Notes under the pieces: model-generated
What the model saw: only the letters and a program-made list of their open reading frames with translations
What the model was told of the DNA's origin: nothing
Database searches by the model: none
Shown: piece after piece, positions 33,034 through 39,922 of the stretch
Position numbering within the stretch: position 1 is the first letter of the stretch
Layout: each line of letters begins with the position of its first letter
Assembly (NCBI GenBank): GCA_937908115.1
Contig: CALEQZ010000014.1
Location: forward strand, 1-39,922
Direction: 5' to 3'
DNA from: an uncultured Alcaligenaceae bacterium
GTDB lineage: Bacteria > Pseudomonadota > Gammaproteobacteria > Burkholderiales > Burkholderiaceae_B
Length of the DNA: 39,922 bases
Made by a program: the position numbers and the translations under genes

Positions 33034-33051
33034 ATTTTCCCTGGAGCCCCC

Positions 33052-33897
33052 ATGCAGCAAGACGATACGGTGCGCCGCTTCGGACTGATCGTCGTCGGCG
33101 ACGAAATCCTTTCCGGACGCAGGCAGGACAAGCACTTCGCCAAGGTCGTCGCCATGTTGGCCGAGCGCGGCCTGCAACTGGCCTGGGCGCAGTTCATCGG
33201 CGACGACCGTGCGGCGCTGACCGAACTGTTGCGGCGCAGCTTCGCCAGCGGCGACGTGGTGTTTTGCTGTGGTGGCATCGGCGCCACGCCGGACGACCAC
33301 ACGCGCCAGGCGGCTGCCACGGCGCTGGGCGTGGACCTAGTCCTGCACCCCGAGGCCGAGGCCGCGATCACGCAACGTTGCGCCGAGATGGCCGCCAAGG
33401 GACAGGGCGACGCCGACATGGGCACGCCGGAAAACCAGCGGCGCCTGCAGATGGGGTGCTTCCCCGCCGGCAGCGAGATCGTCCCCAACCCCTACAACCG
33501 CATACCGGGGTTCTTTATCCGCGACCACACCTTCGTGCCGGGCTTTCCCGTAATGGCCTGGCCGATGCTGGAGTGGACGCTGGACACCCGCTATGCCCCC
33601 CTGCATCACAAAGTGCGCCATGTAGAGCATTCCTTCCTGGTTTTCGGCCTGCCCGAATCGCGTATCGCCCCGGTCATGGAAACCGTGCAACAGCGCTGGC
33701 CCCAGGTGCGCGCCTTTAGCCTGCCCAGCGTGGGCGACGGCGGGGCGCGGCCGCACATCGACCTGGGCGTCAAGGGCGAGCCCGAGGCCGCGGCGCAGGC
33801 CTTGGTGTTCCTGCGTGACGAGGTGCGGCGATTGGGCGGTACCATGGAGCCGCCCCATGCAGCCACCGGATCGCGGGGTGCCGGCGCCATGGGATAG
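33052..33897 (+). CDS. CinA-like molybdopterin-binding domain protein
   Basis: A 281-aa protein with a MoCF_biosynth (MoaB/CinA N-terminal) domain. The start FGLIVVGDEILSGRRQDKHFAKVVAMLAERGLQLAWAQFIGDDRAAL and the loop CCGGIGATPDDHTRQAAATALG are characteristic. The rest (PGFFIRDHTFVPGFPVMAWPMLEWTL) fits the C-terminal part of stand-alone relatives that lack the CinA nicotinamide-nucleotide amidase domain. Function in this subfamily is not settled. A GGAG lies before the ATG, and the gene starts 18 bases after the EI24 gene, so they are likely one operon. Confidence 0.83.
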   Translation: MQQDDTVRRFGLIVVGDEILSGRRQDKHFAKVVAMLAERGLQLAWAQFIGDDRAALTELLRRSFASGDVVFCCGGIGATPDDHTRQAAATALGVDLVLHPEAEAAITQRCAEMAAKGQGDADMGTPENQRRLQMGCFPAGSEIVPNPYNRIPGFFIRDHTFVPGFPVMAWPMLEWTLDTRYAPLHHKVRHVEHSFLVFGLPESRIAPVMETVQQRWPQVRAFSLPSVGDGGARPHIDLGVKGEPEAAAQALVFLRDEVRRLGGTMEPPHAATGSRGAGAMG

Positions 33898-33954
33898 AAT
33901 GTGCTGCACCGCCGCAACGGACGCTGCGGCGGCGGCTTTTCACTGGACGACACC

Positions 33955-34782
33955 ATGCCGCGCACGACCGCCATCGCCAACGCGTCTTCGCCTGCCGGCG
34001 AAGAGGGCGGCACGCGGCCGGCGATCGCCATCCAGGTGCTGGAGCGGGCGATGGGGTTGCTCGATGCGCTGGCAGCCCAGCCCGACCCGGTCACGCTCAA
34101 GGAGCTCGCCCATACCACTGGGCTGCACCCGTCCACCGCGCACCGTATCCTCAACGACCTCGTAGTCGGCCGCTACGTCGAGCGCGTGGACAACGGCCTG
34201 TACCAGCTGGGCATGCGCCTGCTGGAATTGGGGTCGCTGGTCAAATGCCGGCTCAACGTCCGCGAGGCGGCGCTGGGCGCCATGCGCGCCCTGCACAAGC
34301 TGACCGGCCAGACCGTCAATCTGTCGGTGCAACAGGGCGACGAAATCCTTTACATCGAGCGGGCCTGGAGCGAACGCTCCGGCATGCAGGTGGTGCGGGC
34401 CATCGGCGGACGCGCGCCCTTGCACCTGACCTCGACTGGCAAGCTTTTCCTGTCCACCGCCGATTCCCGGCAGGTGCGCGCCTATGCCGAGCGCACCGGC
34501 TTGGTGGGCAATACCCGCAATAGCCTCACCGACCTCGAGCGGCTCGAGCAGGAGCTCGCCCTGGTGCGCCGCAATGGCTACGCCCGCGACAACGAGGAAC
34601 TCGAGCTCGGAGTGCGCTGCATCGCCGCCGGGATCTACGACGATACCGGCCGCCTGGTGGCCGGACTATCGATTTCCGCGCCGGCCGACCGCATGCAGGA
34701 CGAATGGATCACCGCGCTCGTGCGCACCGCAGCCGAAATTTCCGAGGCGCTGGGCTACGAGCCGCCGGCGCAGCAATCTTGA
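33955..34782 (+). CDS. IclR-family transcriptional regulator
   Basis: A 275-aa regulator. The N-terminal winged helix-turn-helix (about 20-85) includes IQVLERAMGLLDALAAQPDPVTLKELAHTTGLHPSTAHRILNDLVVGRYVER. The C-terminal effector-binding IclR domain (about 100-270) shows LHKLTGQTVNLSVQQGDEILYIERAWS, RAPLHLTSTGKLFLS and GYARDNEELELGVRCIAAGIYDDTGRLVAGLSIS. IclR proteins commonly control aromatic or organic-acid catabolism. It converges on a Bug receptor gene, a plausible though unproven target. A TAGAAT at 33895-33900 could be its -10. The ATG at 33955 is chosen over an in-frame GTG at 33901. Confidence 0.9.
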   Translation: MPRTTAIANASSPAGEEGGTRPAIAIQVLERAMGLLDALAAQPDPVTLKELAHTTGLHPSTAHRILNDLVVGRYVERVDNGLYQLGMRLLELGSLVKCRLNVREAALGAMRALHKLTGQTVNLSVQQGDEILYIERAWSERSGMQVVRAIGGRAPLHLTSTGKLFLSTADSRQVRAYAERTGLVGNTRNSLTDLERLEQELALVRRNGYARDNEELELGVRCIAAGIYDDTGRLVAGLSISAPADRMQDEWITALVRTAAEISEALGYEPPAQQS

Positions 34783-34812
34783 GCCGGCGCGTGCCGGCGA
34801 CATCATTTTTTT
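34783..34812 (+). terminator. Terminator of the IclR gene
   Basis: GCCGGC (34783-34788) pairs with GCCGGC (34793-34798) around GCGT, starting right after the stop codon. Seven T residues follow at 34806-34812, but with a seven-base gap, so efficiency may be modest. Confidence 0.55.
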
Positions 34813-34882
34813 CGCTTTCTCCACGAAGGGGCTCGCGTCCGCCGGTGGCTGCCTGCCGCCGGCTGGCCGATGCCAGCAGGGC

Positions 34883-34907
34883 AAAAAAATCCCGGCTGGC
34901 GCCGGGA
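34883..34907 (-). terminator. Strong intrinsic terminator of the second Bug gene
   Basis: Reading the minus strand, TCCCGGC (34907-34901), a four-base loop and GCCGGGA (34896-34890) are followed directly by seven T residues (34889-34883). It ends the transcript of the Bug gene whose stop is at 34982. The remaining 34783-34981 gap holds only GC-rich palindromes. Confidence 0.85.
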
Positions 34908-34981
34908 CCTGATGCGGCGGCCGCCGGTTGGCCGGCGGCCGGGCCGGCAGCGCGTGCCGCCGGCTTGTCGTTGTTGTCGTC

Positions 34982-35974
34982 TTATTGCGGCTCGATGCCG
35001 GCCTTCTTGAACAGTTCGGCCCATTGCGGGACTTGTTGCTTGACCTTGGCGGTCAGGGCTTCGGGGTTGGCGTCGTCGAGCATCACTTCCGCGCCCAGGC
35101 CTTTCATGCGTTCCTGGAACTTCGGATCGGCCAGGCCGGCTTGCAGGGCGGCGACCAGCTTGTCGACCACGGGCTTGGGCGTGCCGGCCGGCACCCACAT
35201 GCCGTGCCAGATGCCGATCTGGAAGCCCTGGTAGCCGGATTCGTCCATCGTGGGCAAGTCTGGCAGCGACGGTACGCGCTTGAGGCTGCCGACGGCATAG
35301 GCCTTGACCTTCTTGGCGGCGATGTGCTGGGAGGTGTTGGTGGTTTGGTCGCACATCAGGTCGACTTGCTTGCCGAGCAGGTCGTTCATGGCCGGGCCGG
35401 TGCCCTTGTAGGGCACGGTCAGCAGTTGCACGCCGATGGCGTCCATGAACATGGTGCCGCACAGGTGGCTGGCCGCACCGATGCCGGCGTTGGCCATGGC
35501 GACCTTGTCCTTGTTCTGTTTGAGGTAGTCGACCAGTTCCTTGATGTTGTTGGGCGGAAAGTCTTCGCGCGCGATGATGGTCATGGGCACGTCCACGACC
35601 AAGCCGATCGGTTCGAAGCTCTTGACCGGGTCATAGCCTGGGTTCTTGTACAGCGAAGCCGCCGTCGTGAAGCCGACGTGCATCAACAGGACGCGATAGC
35701 CGTCCGGTTCGGCGCGCGCCACGTCGCTGGTGCCAATCGTGCCGCCCGCGCCAGCCTTGTTTTCGACCACGACCGTCTGGCCCAGGGTCGGGCGCATGGC
35801 CTCGGCCAGGGAGCGGGCGACGTTGTCGGTGGGGCCGCCAGCCGCGAAGGGAACGACCAGGGTGATGGGCTTGCTGGGGAATTCGGCCGCCTGCGCTGGG
35901 AGCGCTGCGGCCAGGGATAGGGCCGCGGCGCCGGCGGAAACGAGGGCCGCCAGCTTGCGAGGGGTGAGGCGCAT
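34982..35974 (-). CDS. Bug-family (TctC) periplasmic solute-binding protein
   Basis: A 330-aa receptor with a classical signal peptide (about 1-29, cleavage near AQA|AEF). The ligand loops are PFAAGGPTDNVARSLAEAM and VVENKAGAGGTIGTSDVARAEPDGY, and the YKGTGPAMNDLLGKQVDLMCDQTTN and LPDLPTMDESGYQGFQIG segments are typical. It should bind a carboxylate-type ligand in the periplasm. AAGGAG stands before the ATG at 35974. It is monocistronic here, with a strong terminator behind it, an IclR gene converging on it and the phasin promoter region in front. It shares about the usual family-level resemblance with the other two receptors in this window, so they are not recent duplicates by eye. Confidence 0.92.
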   Translation of the reverse strand: MRLTPRKLAALVSAGAAALSLAAALPAQAAEFPSKPITLVVPFAAGGPTDNVARSLAEAMRPTLGQTVVVENKAGAGGTIGTSDVARAEPDGYRVLLMHVGFTTAASLYKNPGYDPVKSFEPIGLVVDVPMTIIAREDFPPNNIKELVDYLKQNKDKVAMANAGIGAASHLCGTMFMDAIGVQLLTVPYKGTGPAMNDLLGKQVDLMCDQTTNTSQHIAAKKVKAYAVGSLKRVPSLPDLPTMDESGYQGFQIGIWHGMWVPAGTPKPVVDKLVAALQAGLADPKFQERMKGLGAEVMLDDANPEALTAKVKQQVPQWAELFKKAGIEPQ

Positions 35975-36304
35975 GGAGTCTCCTTGATGAGGAAGGGTTA
36001 TCGTGTTGTTCACAGCCAGGCACGCGGCAAGGGTAGGCGCATGCATGGGGCGCCCAGGGAGTCTAGGTAAGAATGGGGCCGGCGTCACCCCATGTTTTCC
36101 CCAGCACGGCGGCGAGGGTTTGCTGCACCTTGTGATGTTGCGTTGCAACATAGTCGCTTGACAAGGCCGGCGGGGCCCGTAAAATGACGTTTGTGCAGTG
36201 CAGCAAAACCGGTCGGTCGGGCAGCGCCGGGCGCTGACATTGCGCCGTTTCCGGCTTACGAATCGAATCTGCCGGCCCCGCCCCAGGCCCCAAGGAGAGT
36301 CACC
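35975..36304. promoter_or_regulatory. Intergenic control region between the Bug gene and the phasin gene
   Basis: 330 bases without a gene. The right half holds the phasin promoter, with TTGACA at 36158-36163, a 16-base spacer and TAAAAT at 36180-36185. Around it are related GC/TG palindromes: TTGCTGCACC at about 36119-36129, a perfect 7-bp inverted repeat ATGTTGC-GTT-GCAACAT (36135-36151) abutting the -35, and TTGTGCAGTGCAGCAA (36191-36206) at the transcription start. These resemble the TTGC/GCAA-type sites bound by the polyhydroxyalkanoate repressor PhaR in related bacteria. The transcribed leader is about 110 bases long and ends with AAGGAG before the ATG. I see no gene or clear Bug promoter in the left half. 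Confidence 0.65.
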
Positions 36305-36883
36305 ATGACTGCCATCCCCCAACAAGTCCTCAACCGCCAAAAGGCGGCCGTTTCCTCCCTGATCGCCACGCAAGGCGCGCTATTTTCTGGCTTCGAAAAG
36401 CTGGTCGACCTGAACATGAAGGTCGTCAAGGCTAGCCTGGACGAAGCAGCGCTGCGCGCGCAGCAAGTGGCCGAGCTCAAGGACGCCCAGGAAGTCGCTG
36501 CCTTCACCAGCTCGCTGCTGCAGCCGGGCGCCGAAAAGGCGCTGGCCTACGGCAAGCACGTCTACGACATTCTGGCGGGCGTGCAGTCCGAGCTGGCCGC
36601 GCTGGCTGAAGCGCAAGTGGCCGACGGCCGCCAGCAGCTGAACGATGCCATCGAGGAACTTTCCAAGAATGCGCCCACCGGCACGGAAGGCGCCGTGGCG
36701 CTGATGAAGTCGTCGCTGGCCACCGTCAACAGCGCCTATGATTCGCTGGCCAAGGCGGCCAAGCAGGCCGCCGAAGTCGCCGAATCCAACCTGAATGCCG
36801 CCGCGAACGCGACCTTCAAGGCCGCGTCCGACGCCGCCGAGGCGGCCGGCAAGGCCACGCCGCGCAGCCGCCGCGCTGCGTAA
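36305..36883 (+). CDS. phaP: Phasin (PHA granule-associated protein)
   Basis: A 192-aa amphipathic alpha-helical protein of the phasin_2 family that coats polyhydroxyalkanoate granules. Typical phrases are PQQVLNRQKAAVSSLIATQGALFSGFEKLVDLNMKVVKASLDEAA, VYDILAGVQSELAALAEAQVADGRQQLNDAIEELSKNAPTG and a C-terminal Ala/Lys-rich helix (AKAAKQAAEVAESNLNAAANATFKAA). It has no signal peptide or membrane segment. AAGGAG precedes the ATG at 36305. A consensus promoter, PhaR-like palindromes and a perfect terminator make this a self-contained unit with likely high, regulated expression. Synthase genes are not in the window. Confidence 0.92.
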   Translation: MTAIPQQVLNRQKAAVSSLIATQGALFSGFEKLVDLNMKVVKASLDEAALRAQQVAELKDAQEVAAFTSSLLQPGAEKALAYGKHVYDILAGVQSELAALAEAQVADGRQQLNDAIEELSKNAPTGTEGAVALMKSSLATVNSAYDSLAKAAKQAAEVAESNLNAAANATFKAASDAAEAAGKATPRSRRAA

Positions 36884-36918
36884 TAGCGGCCGCGCCGCAG
36901 CCGTTTTCGCGGCGTTCC

Positions 36919-36951
36919 AACCCGCGAAGCGCACCGCTTCGCGGGTTTTTT
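36919..36951 (+). terminator. Strong intrinsic terminator of the phasin gene
   Basis: A perfect 13-bp stem (36919-36931 with 36935-36947), a three-base loop and a run of six T residues (36946-36951). It is the best terminator in the window and separates phaP from the convergent Bug gene. Confidence 0.92.
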
Positions 36952-36960
36952 GTCGTCCTG

Positions 36961-37920
36961 TTACCGGGGCGCTTTTTGTGCGATCGCGCGGTACTTTTCG
37001 ACGGCGTCTTTCAAATAGGTGGCAAATGCCTGCGGGCCGGCGCTGACTTTGACCTCCACGCCCTGGCGCGCCAGCTGATCTCTTACCGATGGACGCTGCA
37101 GGACTTTGGCGACCGCCGCATGTAGACGCTCGACAATGGCAGGCGGCGTGCCCGCTGGAGCCAGCAGTGCGTTGAAGGTTACGTCTTCATAGCCCGGCAA
37201 CGCGGATTCTGCGATGGTGGGAACGTAGGGTAGCAGCACCGATCTGGTCGTTGTCGTGACTCCCAGTGCTTTCAGCTTGCCCGCGGCGATGTAAGGGCCG
37301 GAGGTGCTGACTTGGTCGAACATCGTCATCACCTGGCCACCCACAACGTCGGTAAGGGCTTGGGCGTTGCCTTTGTAGGACACGCCTAGCATTTTGATGC
37401 CTGCTTGGCGACTGAATAGTTCTGCGGCGATGTAGCCAGTCGAGCCCACCCCCGAGGATGCGAACGAAATTTCTCCGGGATTGGCGCGGGCTCGCTCAAT
37501 CAGTTCTCCGACGGTATTCTGTGGCACCGAAGGATGCGCTACCAGCACCATGGGAATCTGCACAGTTTGGGTGATAGGTGCAAAATCGCTGATCGGATCG
37601 TATCCGGCGTCGGCGATGAATGCTGGCGCAGAAACGAAAGTGTTGGCTACGGCCAGCAACGTGTATCCATCGGGTCGGGCGCGCGCGACGTCGCGAGTCC
37701 CGATCAAGCCGCTTGCCCCTGGCTTGTTCTCCACGACGACAGGCTGGCCGAGATCATCGGCGAGGTCCTTGGCTATCAGTCTTGCCACTTGGTCGACCGT
37801 GCCCCCGGGTGCAAGCGGCACCACGATGCGTATGGGTTTGCTGGGATAGTCCTGTGAGGCAGTCGCACAGGCCGCAATCGCGACTGCAATGATGGACGCC
37901 AGTAAACGCAACGGGTTCAT
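36961..37920 (-). CDS. Bug-family (TctC) solute-binding protein, possible lipoprotein
   Basis: A 319-aa receptor of the tripartite tricarboxylate family. The ligand loops are PLAPGGTVDQVARLIAKDL and VVENKPGASGLIGTRDVARARPDGY, then SYKGNAQALTDVVGGQVMTMFDQ. The leader LLASIIAVAIAACATAS holds a lipobox-like IAAC with Cys18, so it may be lipid-anchored, unlike most Bug proteins; a normal cleavage near Ala21 is the alternative. AGGAGA precedes the ATG. It is the last gene of an operon with the lactonase-like and aldolase-like genes, so its ligand is probably their substrate or a precursor. Base composition is lower in GC than the rest: the line 37381-37440 counts 32 G or C in 60. Confidence 0.9.
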   Translation of the reverse strand: MNPLRLLASIIAVAIAACATASQDYPSKPIRIVVPLAPGGTVDQVARLIAKDLADDLGQPVVVENKPGASGLIGTRDVARARPDGYTLLAVANTFVSAPAFIADAGYDPISDFAPITQTVQIPMVLVAHPSVPQNTVGELIERARANPGEISFASSGVGSTGYIAAELFSRQAGIKMLGVSYKGNAQALTDVVGGQVMTMFDQVSTSGPYIAAGKLKALGVTTTTRSVLLPYVPTIAESALPGYEDVTFNALLAPAGTPPAIVERLHAAVAKVLQRPSVRDQLARQGVEVKVSAGPQAFATYLKDAVEKYRAIAQKAPR

Positions 37921-38001
37921 GGTGGTTGTCTCCTGAAGATGTCGACGGTTGGTCCGTCGATTGTTCTAGTTGGCCTAGTAGCGGGCCGTGTTGGTCAATG
38001 T

Positions 38002-38871
38002 TCAAAAGCCGTAGAGGCGCGCCGGGTTGTCCGCGAGTAGTTTGCGCGCGCGTTCGGGGGTTTCCGCCCATTCTAGGCATCGCGCCAGAGCACGCGAGTT
38101 ATCCTCGGCGCGGCAAGGTGTGACGCGATTTACCGGTAGTGGCACGCCGGCCGCCGAACCCGGATGTGGCCAGTCTGTTCCCCACAAGACTCGGTTCGGA
38201 TTCGCGTCGATCAGTGCGCGGGCAAGCGGTGCTACATCGGCATAGTCTGGTTGCCGTGATATGCGGTACGGGGCAGACAGCTTGACGTATATGCGGCCTG
38301 ACGCCAGCAGCGAGAGCAGCAGGTCGAATCCCGGCTGGGAGACTCCGGCACCGCCTTGCGCACGACCAAAGTGATCAATGACCAAGGCCGTAGGCATGTC
38401 CAGTATCATGTCAGCCAACCCGGCAAGGGTCCGAAGATTGGTATAGATTTGAACGTGCCAGCCCAGTCGGGCGACACGTTCGGCTGCACACATCAGCGCT
38501 AGGCGGGCCGCCTTCGGGTCGTGCTGCCCGGCGGTTTCCAGATTCACCCGCACACCGCGCACGCCGGCTTCGTGCATGGCGGCCAGCGTTTCGTCGGACG
38601 TTGTCTCGTTGATGACTGCTACTCCTCGTCCTGCGCCGTTCAAGCGGCGCAGGGCATCTAGCAGGCAGCGGTTGTCCGACCCATACGGGCTGGGTTGGAC
38701 GATCACCGTGCGCGCGATGCCGAGGTCACGATGCAATGAAATCAAATCGTCAAGAGGCGCGTCGGGAGGTGTATAGGTTCGGCCCGGATCGAAGGGATAT
38801 TTGGCCACGGGACCGAAGACGTGCACGTGGCAGTCGCAAGCATTGGCGGGAACGGTCGGCGGGGTCGTCAT
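38002..38871 (-). CDS. LigI-like amidohydrolase (2-pyrone-4,6-dicarboxylate lactonase family)
   Basis: A 289-aa amidohydrolase-superfamily TIM barrel. The N-terminal CDCHVHVFGPVAKYPFDPGRTYTPPDAP is very like 2-pyrone-4,6-dicarboxylate lactonase (LigI) and 4-sulfomuconolactonase. Other active-site elements are GVRGVRVNLETAG, VIDHFGRAQGG and WGTDWPHPG with the catalytic Asp. Family members open lactone rings formed in aromatic-acid breakdown. The exact substrate is not decidable. The ATG at 38871 has GGAG eight bases upstream and lies 25 bases after the aldolase-like gene; a longer frame would overlap that gene. Followed by a Bug receptor gene after 81 bases. Confidence 0.85.
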   Translation of the reverse strand: MTTPPTVPANACDCHVHVFGPVAKYPFDPGRTYTPPDAPLDDLISLHRDLGIARTVIVQPSPYGSDNRCLLDALRRLNGAGRGVAVINETTSDETLAAMHEAGVRGVRVNLETAGQHDPKAARLALMCAAERVARLGWHVQIYTNLRTLAGLADMILDMPTALVIDHFGRAQGGAGVSQPGFDLLLSLLASGRIYVKLSAPYRISRQPDYADVAPLARALIDANPNRVLWGTDWPHPGSAAGVPLPVNRVTPCRAEDNSRALARCLEWAETPERARKLLADNPARLYGF

Positions 38872-38896
38872 CGCGTCATCTCCGTGCCCGTCCGAG

Positions 38897-39697
38897 TCAG
38901 CTTGCGTAGTGGGGATAACCGCCGGGCTCGGCGTCGAGCAGACGCAGCATGGCGTGCCATTCAAGCTCGCCGTAGGGACGGCGCGTACCTGGTTGATACA
39001 GGTGCGCGGCCCGCTGCAGGACTTCCTCGCTGGGGATGGTCAATCCTTGTCGGCCGACGGACAAAGCATCGACTTGTGCTCGGCAAGCCATTTCCAACTG
39101 GTACATTAGGTTGAAGGCCTGTGCCACGGACGGACCGCATACCAACAGGCCGTGGTTGCGCAGGATCATGGCATTGTGCGATCCAAGGTCAGCGACCAGC
39201 CGCTCTTGCTCGGAGAGATCAATCGCCGGACCCTCGAAATCGTGATAACCAATGTGGCCGTAGAACCGGGATGCTGTTTGGGTAATGGGCAGCAGTCCCT
39301 CGCTCATGGCTGAGACGGCCATGCCTGCGCGGGTATGCGTATGGATCACGCAGTGCACATCGGGTCGTGCTCGGTGGATGCATCCATGGATGACATAACC
39401 GGACCTATTGATGTCGTAGTCTGTATCTGGCTTACGGTGAACGTTGCCGTCAAGGTCAATTTCCACGAGGCTGGAAGCGGTAATTTCCTTGTACAGCAGG
39501 CCATATAGATTGATTAGCAGACGGTCTGGCTTGCCGGGAATTCTAGCGGTGATGTGGTTGTAGATCAGGTCGGTCATTCCATAGCGATCCATCAACCGAT
39601 AGCACGCCGCTAGGTCGGTGCGAGCCTTCCATTCGGCATCGTCCACCTGGCCTCTTAGGGATGGAAAATTGGTGCTGTATCGCGAGTTCACCTGCAT
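38897..39697 (-). CDS. Class II aldolase/adducin-family protein
   Basis: A 266-aa zinc enzyme of the class II aldolase/adducin fold (FucA/AraD). The zinc-binding histidines are in VIHTHTRAGMAVSAM and LRNHGLLVCG. IYNHITARIPGKPDRLLINLYGLLYKEITASSLVEIDLDGNV and GYVIHGCIHRARPDV are typical of the branch annotated near aromatic and hydroxy-acid catabolism genes. Such enzymes perform retro-aldol cleavage or decarboxylation, and the catalytic details here are unknown. AGGA lies just before the ATG at 39697. It is the first gene of the three-gene minus-strand operon. Codon use is visibly less GC-biased than in the central genes of the window. Confidence 0.85.
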   Translation of the reverse strand: MQVNSRYSTNFPSLRGQVDDAEWKARTDLAACYRLMDRYGMTDLIYNHITARIPGKPDRLLINLYGLLYKEITASSLVEIDLDGNVHRKPDTDYDINRSGYVIHGCIHRARPDVHCVIHTHTRAGMAVSAMSEGLLPITQTASRFYGHIGYHDFEGPAIDLSEQERLVADLGSHNAMILRNHGLLVCGPSVAQAFNLMYQLEMACRAQVDALSVGRQGLTIPSEEVLQRAAHLYQPGTRRPYGELEWHAMLRLLDAEPGGYPHYAS

Positions 39698-39922
39698 GTT
39701 CCTGTGGAGGGGCGATAATAAAAAATGACGGTTGGGATTTGCAGGGAAATGAAAATTCCATGCGTCATCAAGACTATGACATGGTAGGCCGCGCGCGGGG
39801 CGTGGGCCATCGAGAATATTTCACATCCAGATTAAAATAAGTAATGAATCTGCTTGGGTCCGCCCGGCGGGCCTGTCAGTAATTTCGTGTTTAGGGCATA
39901 ACATGCACTCAAGGAGTGATGA
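39698..39922. promoter_or_regulatory. AT-richer upstream region of the accessory operon
   Basis: 225 bases up to the window edge. A minus-strand TATTAT (39720-39715) may be the -10 of the aldolase operon. The right part is AT-rich (TTAAAATAAG near 39832) and probably carries a divergent promoter. The last bases contain AAGGAG (39911-39916) and an ATG at 39919, but a two-base gap is too short for a normal ribosome site, so I do not call a gene start. Confidence 0.4.

Noticed and set aside
34905..34980. GC-rich palindromes between the IclR and Bug genes as a repeat element
   Set aside because: They are imperfect GCCGGC-type repeats expected in this composition; only the two flanking terminators are well supported.

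Overview
The window is a dense, GC-rich stretch of bacterial chromosome. Gene content points to a betaproteobacterium of the Alcaligenaceae, most likely Bordetella or a close relative such as Achromobacter. The pointers are three Bug-type (TctC family) periplasmic solute receptors without their membrane partners, a dusB-fis-purH-ruvC-ruvA block, glnS next to minC, a phasin gene, and proteins that read as betaproteobacterial throughout. The genus is my recognition; no search was run. I saw no rRNA, tRNA, insertion sequence, prophage or CRISPR array.

Layout. 1-2.2 kb (minus strand): a short minC-like gene and glnS. 2.2-4.7 kb (plus): a two-gene operon related to cytochrome bd / cyanide-insensitive oxidase (CydAB/CioAB), whose large subunit has lost almost every heme- and quinol-binding residue. 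4.6-6.8 kb (minus): an OmpR/EnvZ-type two-component pair. 6.9-11 kb (plus): a DUF924 protein, an orphan usher-like barrel protein, then a LeuB/Icd-type dehydrogenase paired with a Bug receptor. 11-21.5 kb: genome maintenance and core metabolism (recQ; ruvB; a PLP dehydratase and an NDUFA9-like gene; then ruvA, ruvC, purH, fis, dusB and ubiH on the minus strand). 21.5-23.7 kb (plus): a TM2-like protein, a strong promoter driving a structured and terminated RNA, a small MgtC-tail-like protein and a CtaG-type protein. 23.8-29 kb: galU, a BepA-like protease, and a minus-strand set of hydrolase, NTF2-like protein, zinc finger and ilvE. 29-34.8 kb: azlCD, rhlE, a thioredoxin-like protein, an EI24 membrane protein, a CinA-like protein and an IclR regulator. 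35-36.9 kb: a second Bug receptor and a phasin with an elaborate promoter region. 37-39.7 kb (minus): a lower-GC accessory operon of class II aldolase, LigI-like lactonase and a third Bug receptor, probably for uptake and breakdown of an organic or aromatic-derived acid.

How the genes work together. RuvA, RuvB and RuvC form one Holliday-junction machine, although ruvB is separated from ruvCA. dusB-fis-purH-ruvCA looks like one transcription unit. azlCD (branched-chain amino acid export) diverges from ilvE (branched-chain aminotransferase) around one symmetric promoter element. The two Bug-containing operons each pair a periplasmic receptor with enzymes that could act on its ligand.

The most unusual items are the cofactor-stripped CydA-like protein, the structured RNA/leader in front of the MgtC-like gene, the orphan usher barrel, a histidine kinase lacking the phosphatase threonine, and several genes whose -10 box lies 6-7 bases before the start codon, suggesting leaderless mRNAs.
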